In this document: in pieces, positions 58,805 to 64,000 of the stretch
Layout of the letters: each line of letters opens with the position of its first letter
Position numbering within the stretch: the stretch's first letter is position 1
Source of the DNA: Kiritimatiellia bacterium
GTDB taxonomy: Bacteria > Verrucomicrobiota > Kiritimatiellia > RFP12 > UBA1067
Direction of reading: 5' to 3'
NCBI GenBank assembly: GCA_017405115.1
Contig: JAFRBA010000202.1
Location: 1-64,000, forward strand
DNA: 64,000 nt
The notes under the pieces: model-generated
What the model was told of the DNA's origin: nothing
Seen by the model: only the letters and a program-made list of their open reading frames with translations
Databases searched by the model: none
Translations under genes and position numbers: made by a program

Positions 58805-60385
58805 ATGGCATGGAATCAGTCAATAACGAATACCACGAACCAGAACAAGGAATCTAAGATATTGAAAAAGCCGGAATGCAAACGGCCAAAATGTGTTACC
58901 TTTGTATTTTGGTTGTATATTGTGTTGGGCATTATCGTCCCGGTCTGCAAACTTGATCATCTATTTTCCATCTATCCGTGGACGGATTTTGCTAGTGCTT
59001 GCATCGTCGGACTCCTGATGCTTGATTGTGCGAGGATGATTTCAAAAAGAAACATGACAGCGGTGCTTCTGTCCGCCCTTACATTGTTCGCTTCTGGATG
59101 GATTCTGGGTGGTACGATGGTCTCGGCTTTTATTTGTATAATGCCAATGATATTCCTGATGTTGCCACATAGCATAAGTTGGCTCAAACTCAACAATCGA
59201 TTTTCAGTGTCTGCACTGCTTGGCTCAATCGTCATGGTCTCTGTTAGTTATCGGCTATGTTTTGTGTCGAGTGTCACGCATAATGTTATTTCAAATACGA
59301 ACCCACTCTCGGTTGTCGTGCCAGGTGACAAAGCACGCGGTAAAGAATTTCCGTGGCAGTATTATTGGCTGCATGGTCGTATGATTGGTCAGTTCTATGC
59401 TCGATACAATCAGGATGGCGAATGTTGTTATGTAAAATTGGATGGATCGGGCACGCCTTTCTGGGAGAATGTTATTGGCCTTTGCAACGAAAGATTTGAC
59501 AATCGGATTCAATGGTCTGATGCCGTCACTGCCAAAGGACGTGAAACAGAAGAAGGTCTTCCAGTGTTGTGTGGGACCGTTGATAAAAAGATTATTATGA
59601 TTTTCCCGAGGGATAAAGATTCTGTTTCTGGGACGCTGTTGGTTTGCGATTCGCAATTGGATTCAGAATTGGACTTCTTGTTTGCATTGCCGGATGAGAA
59701 TGAAGCAATGGCACTACTGAATTATTTTCTGGACAATCGTGACAGGCTTCTTTCCGTGGAACTTGATGTCGATGGGGCGCAACGTAGTAAGCTGGAAGAT
59801 ATATGCAAAGGACTGACGATACTGCGTGATCAGGCGGAGATGCTGGAGGATCTGGCATTGGCGATTATGCCTCCAATTGGTAGGATCGAGGATCTACGGG
59901 TGGCAAAGATGGTGGAATCATTTGAGTTGCGGCGAAAGACAATGCATGAGCTGGCATGCGGCATCTGGTGGACTGCGAATATGGCGGTGACGGCCATTGA
60001 ATACAATACAAAGGCGCTTGCGATGCCGCGACATGAGCGAATGCAACTTCGCAGGCAGTATTTGGAGAAAGACCCTCCTGTTCCAGATGAACTATTGCCA
60101 ATGGATCCGAAGGATCATAGTGGCCAAAATAGGGTTTTCGATAATCTTGCAAGACAATTCAAAGAGGGACGGGAGGCGCTTTATTGGGAATTGCATGAGA
60201 AAACCGGATACAGCTTGGGTAGGCCATATAATCCTGAACATGGGAACCAAGGTCGCCGACAGTCGTCTGCCGCTCCAGACCAGAGTGCGCACAAAAAGAA
60301 CGACCCGATTGATTCCTTTTACGGAAGCAAAGATCGGCAGAAGCTGTACGGCCTGCCGTTCCGGAACGGGCTGGGGACGTACTGA
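58805..60385 (+). CDS. Orphan polytopic membrane protein
   Basis: A 526-residue protein. AAAGGAG lies 7 bases before the ATG. It has about five to six transmembrane segments in residues 28-160 (TFVFWLYIVLGIIVPVCKL; LLGSIVMVSVSYRLCF) and a large soluble C-terminal domain with no recognised motif (FPWQYYWLHGRMIGQFYARY; IIMIFPRDKDSVSGTLLV). The C terminus is polar (KTGYSLGRPYNPEHGNQGRR). Strong A/T content like its neighbours. It is likely part of the PrsW/Sel1 cluster. Function unknown. Confidence 0.6.
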   Translation: MAWNQSITNTTNQNKESKILKKPECKRPKCVTFVFWLYIVLGIIVPVCKLDHLFSIYPWTDFASACIVGLLMLDCARMISKRNMTAVLLSALTLFASGWILGGTMVSAFICIMPMIFLMLPHSISWLKLNNRFSVSALLGSIVMVSVSYRLCFVSSVTHNVISNTNPLSVVVPGDKARGKEFPWQYYWLHGRMIGQFYARYNQDGECCYVKLDGSGTPFWENVIGLCNERFDNRIQWSDAVTAKGRETEEGLPVLCGTVDKKIIMIFPRDKDSVSGTLLVCDSQLDSELDFLFALPDENEAMALLNYFLDNRDRLLSVELDVDGAQRSKLEDICKGLTILRDQAEMLEDLALAIMPPIGRIEDLRVAKMVESFELRRKTMHELACGIWWTANMAVTAIEYNTKALAMPRHERMQLRRQYLEKDPPVPDELLPMDPKDHSGQNRVFDNLARQFKEGREALYWELHEKTGYSLGRPYNPEHGNQGRRQSSAAPDQSAHKKNDPIDSFYGSKDRQKLYGLPFRNGLGTY

Positions 60386-60439
60386 TGGAGAGGATGGCGA
60401 GAGTTTCCTGTCGCTGGATAAAATAGGAGTAAAATTCTT

Positions 60440-60637
60440 ATGAAACGATTAGCAGTGTGGTTGTCCGTGATGATGTGTTTCTTCGGCTCTTGCCAGTTGT
60501 ATGCAGCGCCATCCGCTGGAGGACTTGTTTTCCTGTACCGCTATGCCAGAGAGCATAGTTGGCCACGGTGGGTGTTTTTGTTAATTGGTGTCGCGTGGAT
60601 TTGCTTGTGGTTTAGCGACAAGAAAAAGAAAGAGTAA
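60440..60637 (+). CDS. Small membrane protein with signal-like N terminus
   Basis: A 65-residue protein. AGGAG lies about 12 bases before the ATG. A first hydrophobic segment (LAVWLSVMMCFFGSCQLYAA) resembles a signal peptide or membrane helix, and a second (WVFLLIGVAWICLWF) is followed by a Lys-rich tail (SDKKKKE). Two-helix topology is likely. No domain is recognised. It is the fifth gene of the A/T-rich cluster. Confidence 0.55.
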   Translation: MKRLAVWLSVMMCFFGSCQLYAAPSAGGLVFLYRYAREHSWPRWVFLLIGVAWICLWFSDKKKKE

Positions 60638-60669
60638 TCCGTGAACTGTCATGATGAGAAAGGTACAAC

Positions 60670-61167
60670 ATGAAAAAAGAAATGATGGCAACGATAGGAA
60701 TGCTTTGCGCGGCGGAGCTGTTCGCGCAGTCGTTTAACACGACCTACTACGCTCCGAATGGAGTGTATTGCGGGTCGGCGCAGACAATTAGGAATGGAAA
60801 CTCCACACGGACGACGTTTTACAATCAAAACGGCATGTATGGCGGAAGTGCCCAAACCTTCGGGACTGGTACGCAGACGACATTCTTCAACCAGAACGGC
60901 TTGTATGGCGGTAGTGCACGGACGTCCAAGAATGGCAATACGGTCAATACGACATATTACAATGCAAACGGCTTATACGGAGGAACCTCGCAGAGCACGA
61001 CTTTCGGCAACCAGACGACTACCCAGCACTATGGCGCGAATGGCATGCCAGCTGGCAGGTCTGTCACGACGACATTCGGCAACCAGACAACAACCAGGTA
61101 CTACAATCAGTACGGAATGCCGGCTGGGTCGTCGACACAGAACAACAGCACCTTCGGGCAGCCGTAG
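60670..61167 (+). CDS. Secreted repeat protein (YNxNGxYGGS repeats)
   Basis: A 165-residue exported protein. Signal peptide ends near AELFAQ. It consists of six degenerate repeats of about 22-24 residues. The first four are TTYYAPNGVYCGSAQT, TTFYNQNGMYGGSAQT, TTFFNQNGLYGGSART and TTYYNANGLYGGTSQS. The last two have QHYGANGMPAGRS and RYYNQYGMPAGSS. Alternating polar and aromatic residues around a Gly-Gly turn suggest a beta-solenoid or fibre, recalling MORN-like repeats. It has its own ribosome site and is the last gene of the A/T-rich cluster. No known family is recognised. Confidence 0.65.
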   Translation: MKKEMMATIGMLCAAELFAQSFNTTYYAPNGVYCGSAQTIRNGNSTRTTFYNQNGMYGGSAQTFGTGTQTTFFNQNGLYGGSARTSKNGNTVNTTYYNANGLYGGTSQSTTFGNQTTTQHYGANGMPAGRSVTTTFGNQTTTRYYNQYGMPAGSSTQNNSTFGQP

Positions 61168-61241
61168 CGGGCGAGAGGTTTTTAAGTCCGCTGAAAGCAA
61201 GCGCCGTGGTTTGCGACGCGAGCCGCTGGCGACGATTTCTG

Positions 61242-61250
61242 TGGTATAAT
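61242..61250 (+). promoter_or_regulatory. Extended -10 of the bioDA transcript
   Basis: TGG-TATAAT, hexamer 61245-61250. The expected start site is at about 61257, only three bases before ATG 61260, so the leader is nearly absent. Confidence 0.65.
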
Positions 61251-61259
61251 GTGCGGAAC

Positions 61260-63239
61260 ATGGCAAGGAGAGAGATACTGTTCGTTTCCGGCATCGGGAC
61301 TGGTGTCGGCAAGAGCGTCGTGACCGGGGAGCTTGCGCGGCGGCTGCGCGCCGCCGGCCGCGACGCGATCACTGTAAAGCTCGTGCAGACCGGCAACGTC
61401 GGTCGCTCGGAGGATCTGGAACTGCACCGGCGCCTCATGGGCGGAGTGCGCTTCCCGGAGGATGACTCCGGACTAACTGCGCCGCAGATATTCGCCTATC
61501 CGGCCTCCGCCGACCTGGCCGCGCGCCTCGAGGGCCGCAAGGTCGACCTGCGCAGGATGGTCCGCTCGGTGAACGCGTGCGCGCGGCGCCACGAGATCGT
61601 GCTGGTCGAGTCGGCCGGCGGGCTTTTCGTGCCACTAACGGCGAAGACGCTAACTATCGACCTCGCCGCCAGGGAGCGCTGGCCCGTCGTCCTCGTCACG
61701 AACGGCTGCCTCGGCTCCATCAACCACACGCTCGCGGCAGTCGAGGCGATCCGCAGACGCGGCCTCGAGATCCGCCGGGTTGTATACGACTGGGCGCCCG
61801 ACGTCGACCCTGCGATAGACGCGGACACCCCCCGCACCATAGAGCGCTTCCTTCGGCAGTGGGGCGTCGATGCGCCTGTCGAGACGCTGGGGCGGATCGA
61901 GGTTCCGGCGGACAAGGACTCGCTGGCGAAGGCGCAGTCCATTCGCCGCTACGACCGCCGCCGCATCTGGCATCCGTATGCTTCGCTGAAGGACCCTCCG
62001 CCCGTGCGCGTCGCCGTGTCGGCCTCTGGGGTGGACGTATCGCTTGCCGACGGCCGCCGACTGGTGGACGCGGTGTCCAGCTGGTGGTGCGTTGCCCACG
62101 GCCACAACCACCCCGCGATAGCGGAGGCGATACGGCGGCAGAGCCGCGAGATGTGCCATGTCATGTTCGGCGGGTTCACGCATGCGCCCGCCGTCTCGCT
62201 GGCGGAACGCCTTGCGGCCATGGCCCCGCGCGGCCTCGACCGGGTCTTCTTCGCCGACTCCGGTTCAATTGCCGTCGAGGTCGCGGTTAAGATGGCGCTT
62301 CAGTACCAGCACGCGAAGGGACGTCCTCGCCGCACCAAGATGCTTGCCCTTAAGGGCGGGTACCACGGCGACACCGCATGCGCGATGGCGCTTTCCGACC
62401 CGGACGGCATGCACACACTCTTCGCCGGCATGATGCCTCGGCACTTCTTCGCGGACAAGCCGTCCGTTCCGCTCGGAGGGCGCTGGAGCGATGCCGCGGG
62501 CGATTCGATCCGCGATGCCGTGCGCCGGCACCGCGACGAGATCGCCGGCATCGTCTGCGAACCGGTGATGCAGGCCGCCAACGCGATGAACTTCTACCAT
62601 CCGAACTACCTGCGGCTTCTGCGCGCCATTGCGGACGAGAACGACTTCGTGCTCGTCTTCGACGAGATAGCGTCCGGATTCCATCGCACGGGGCCCAGGT
62701 GGGCGGCGGAGGCTGCGGGCGTGCGGCCGGACGTGATGACGGTCGGCAAGGCGCTTACCGGCGGCCACATCACGCTTGCGGCGACTCTGGCGTCCGCAAA
62801 GGTCGCGGACGCGATCTCCAACGGGCGTCCGAGCGCGTTCATGCACGGCCCGACCTACATGGCGAACCCGCTCGCGTGCGCGGCGGGCGTGGCGTCGCTC
62901 GACCTGTTCGCCAGGTCCGACTACAAGGCGTCCGTCCGGCGCATCGAAGGCGAGCTGCGCTCCGGGTTGGAGTCCGCGAGGTCTCTTCCCAACGTGCGCG
63001 ACGTGCGCGTCCTCGGCGCCGTCGGCGTGGTCGAGGTCGAACGAATGCCATCCCGCGCCGACATCGACCGCGTCATTGACTCACACGGCGTGTGGCTGAG
63101 GCCGTTTGCGAACTTCATCTATACGATGCCTCCGCTCGTGACGGACTCCGCGACCGTCTCGCGCATCACCGCCGCGATGCTCGACCTCGCGTCTGCACCG
63201 CCAGGCCCCGAGCCTGCGGACGGGGACTTCCACGAATAG
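61260..63239 (+). CDS. BioD-BioA fusion: dethiobiotin synthetase / DAPA aminotransferase
   Basis: One 659-residue frame. Residues 1-228 are BioD: ATP-binding P-loop GIGTGVGKSVVTGE (residues 11-24), TVKLVQTG and VLVESAGGLFVPLT. Residues about 235-640 are BioA, a PLP aminotransferase using SAM as donor: IWHPYASLKD, SSWWCVAHGHNHPAIAEAIR, LKGGYHGDTACA, VLVFDEIASGFHRTG and the PLP lysine in TVGKALTGGHITL. The two act in succession in biotin synthesis (KAPA to DAPA to dethiobiotin). Order is BioD first. BioF, BioB and others are not in this window. Confidence 0.94.
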   Translation: MARREILFVSGIGTGVGKSVVTGELARRLRAAGRDAITVKLVQTGNVGRSEDLELHRRLMGGVRFPEDDSGLTAPQIFAYPASADLAARLEGRKVDLRRMVRSVNACARRHEIVLVESAGGLFVPLTAKTLTIDLAARERWPVVLVTNGCLGSINHTLAAVEAIRRRGLEIRRVVYDWAPDVDPAIDADTPRTIERFLRQWGVDAPVETLGRIEVPADKDSLAKAQSIRRYDRRRIWHPYASLKDPPPVRVAVSASGVDVSLADGRRLVDAVSSWWCVAHGHNHPAIAEAIRRQSREMCHVMFGGFTHAPAVSLAERLAAMAPRGLDRVFFADSGSIAVEVAVKMALQYQHAKGRPRRTKMLALKGGYHGDTACAMALSDPDGMHTLFAGMMPRHFFADKPSVPLGGRWSDAAGDSIRDAVRRHRDEIAGIVCEPVMQAANAMNFYHPNYLRLLRAIADENDFVLVFDEIASGFHRTGPRWAAEAAGVRPDVMTVGKALTGGHITLAATLASAKVADAISNGRPSAFMHGPTYMANPLACAAGVASLDLFARSDYKASVRRIEGELRSGLESARSLPNVRDVRVLGAVGVVEVERMPSRADIDRVIDSHGVWLRPFANFIYTMPPLVTDSATVSRITAAMLDLASAPPGPEPADGDFHE

Positions 63240-63436
63240 CTACACAGCAGATCTGTAGCGGTGGAGGGCGTCGGGTTCGCCTCGCACGGTTGGAGACTGG
63301 CTGCGCGGCAGGTCGAGGCGGCGTGAAAGGGGACATGCCGATGCAATGCGCCCTGCATACACCTTGGAGACGTCCCCGGAGGATTGCAACGTAAAATACC
63401 GCAATTTTCAATGAAATGACGCGATGAATCGTGCCC
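63240..63436 (+). other. Intergenic region, no gene seen
   Basis: CTACA and TGTAG (63240-63258) form a weak inverted repeat just after the bioDA stop. The rest has no convincing frame or terminator with a T-tract. Confidence 0.5.
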
Positions 63437-63465
63437 TTGACGAGTCTCTGGGGGTGTGCTACAAT
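63437..63465 (+). promoter_or_regulatory. Promoter of the terminal secreted protein gene
   Basis: TTGACG (63437-63442), a 17-base spacer and TGC-TACAAT (63460-63465). The start site falls at 63472, one base before ATG 63473, so the transcript is probably leaderless. Confidence 0.75.
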
Positions 63466-63472
63466 ACAGTTC

Positions 63473-64000
63473 ATGATGAGCAACAGTAGGGCTACGGCGT
63501 TCGTGACGGCGCTGATTTTATCAGTGTACGCGGCGTTTGCGGCAGATGCGGCGTTAAAAGCGCCAAAGCCATCGGCAAGTGATGGCAAATACAGGTGCAG
63601 GGTGCGCGTGGCATGGAAGTCCGTTCCCGGGGCCGTCCGCTACAAAGTCCGCCGGGGAAACAGCGGAAACTACTCCAAGTCGCGCGTGATAGCGACAACG
63701 AAGCGTACATCGTACATGGACTGGGACGCCAGAGAAGACGCGAAGTGCTATTATTGGATTGTTCCGGTCGACAGTCGAGGGAAAAGATATGTTGGCAAGT
63801 CAAGGTATGATGCCGGACATGTCAAGCCCGTGGTTCGAATATGGGGTGCAGAAGCGCTGTGTGCCGGCGACAAGGAGGAGTACGCTCTTGTATTCTCATG
63901 CTCGGAGGCAATTGGCAAATATGGCTGGAAGATTGTCTCCGGCGGGAACAGGGCGACGATTTCAAAGTCCGGCGTTTTGCATGCGAAGAAGCCTGGCAAA
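63473..64000 (+). CDS. Secreted beta-domain protein (3' end outside the window)
   Basis: At least 176 codons, open to the window edge. The N terminus (TAFVTALILSVYAAFAADAA) is a signal peptide. An Ig/fibronectin-III-like domain follows: CRVRVAWKSVPGAVRYKVRR is close to the VTWxPVxGAxxYxVYR pattern, with CYYWIVPVDSRGKRYVGKS at the end strand. A second domain starts at about 118 (YALVFSCSEAIGKYGWKIVS and ISKSGVLHAKKPG resemble a Big-type Ig fold). The complete protein is unknown, but it is exported. Confidence 0.75.
   Translation, partial: MMSNSRATAFVTALILSVYAAFAADAALKAPKPSASDGKYRCRVRVAWKSVPGAVRYKVRRGNSGNYSKSRVIATTKRTSYMDWDAREDAKCYYWIVPVDSRGKRYVGKSRYDAGHVKPVVRIWGAEALCAGDKEEYALVFSCSEAIGKYGWKIVSGGNRATISKSGVLHAKKPGK

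Overview
The window looks like chromosome from an uncultured, probably anaerobic bacterium of the Kiritimatiellota/Verrucomicrobiota type (inference). The clues are high GC, several secreted proteins (BspA-type leucine-rich repeats with InlB B-repeats, a PEP-CTERM tail), a pyrophosphate-type phosphofructokinase, and a small HATPase of a kind often found near [FeFe]-hydrogenases. A recurrent promoter form, TTGNNN-N17/18-TGnTATAAT, is visible throughout. In at least five places the -10 box lies 7 to 9 bases from the start codon, which implies leaderless mRNAs.

Layout. 0.2-3.8 kb: four secreted proteins, the last with a PEP-CTERM tail and then a terminator. 3.9-9.7 kb: membrane/TPR protein, MATE transporter, paired DUF21 (CNNM/CorC-like) proteins and a small exported protein. 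9.9-14.6 kb: a large BspA/InlB surface protein with a recent internal duplication, and a NodB-like secreted protein. 14.7-14.9 kb: tRNA-Gly, tRNA-Lys and tRNA-Phe with a terminator.

15.0-33.55 kb is an accessory island between tRNA-Phe and ribH. It starts with an excisionase-like HTH gene and a leftward five-gene operon. Four of those genes share an undescribed F/W/Y/GA(K/R) motif, and the operon is preceded by a leader packed with small hairpins. Then come orphan genes, a complete type I restriction-modification system (hsdM-hsdS-hsdR), zinc-ribbon, ASCH-like and tandem acidic mini-proteins, an RSH-type HD hydrolase, an XRE repressor with operator-like repeats, an AlbA/HATPase regulator, a metallophosphatase and a coiled-coil/HicA-like protein. 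The island ends in a 26-codon stump of a DUF5131-like gene. The content suggests a defence or mobile island, but no integrase is present.

33.6-52.2 kb is mostly core: ribH, PPi-PFK, a degenerate HAD protein, a TIM-barrel-like secreted protein, a membrane-anchored alpha/alpha-toroid protein, mazG, a single-ORF IspH-UppS fusion, acyl-ACP thioesterase, a secreted papain-like protease, a lipoprotein phosphodiesterase, nadC, a sigma factor, rsmI, HATPase and ruvC. A FAD oxidoreductase and a SIS/PfkB pair follow. 52.3-55.6 kb: a leftward secreted Ig/InlB protein, then a scarred intergenic zone with strong inverted repeats, composite direct repeats and a 151-bp copy of the PfkB 3' end, then a VapBC toxin-antitoxin module. 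55.6-61.2 kb: a more A/T-rich cluster of a zinc-ribbon PrsW-like protease, zinc-ribbon DUF805, Sel1-repeat protein, orphan membrane proteins and a secreted repeat protein. 61.3-63.2 kb: a BioD-BioA fusion. The window ends inside a secreted protein gene.
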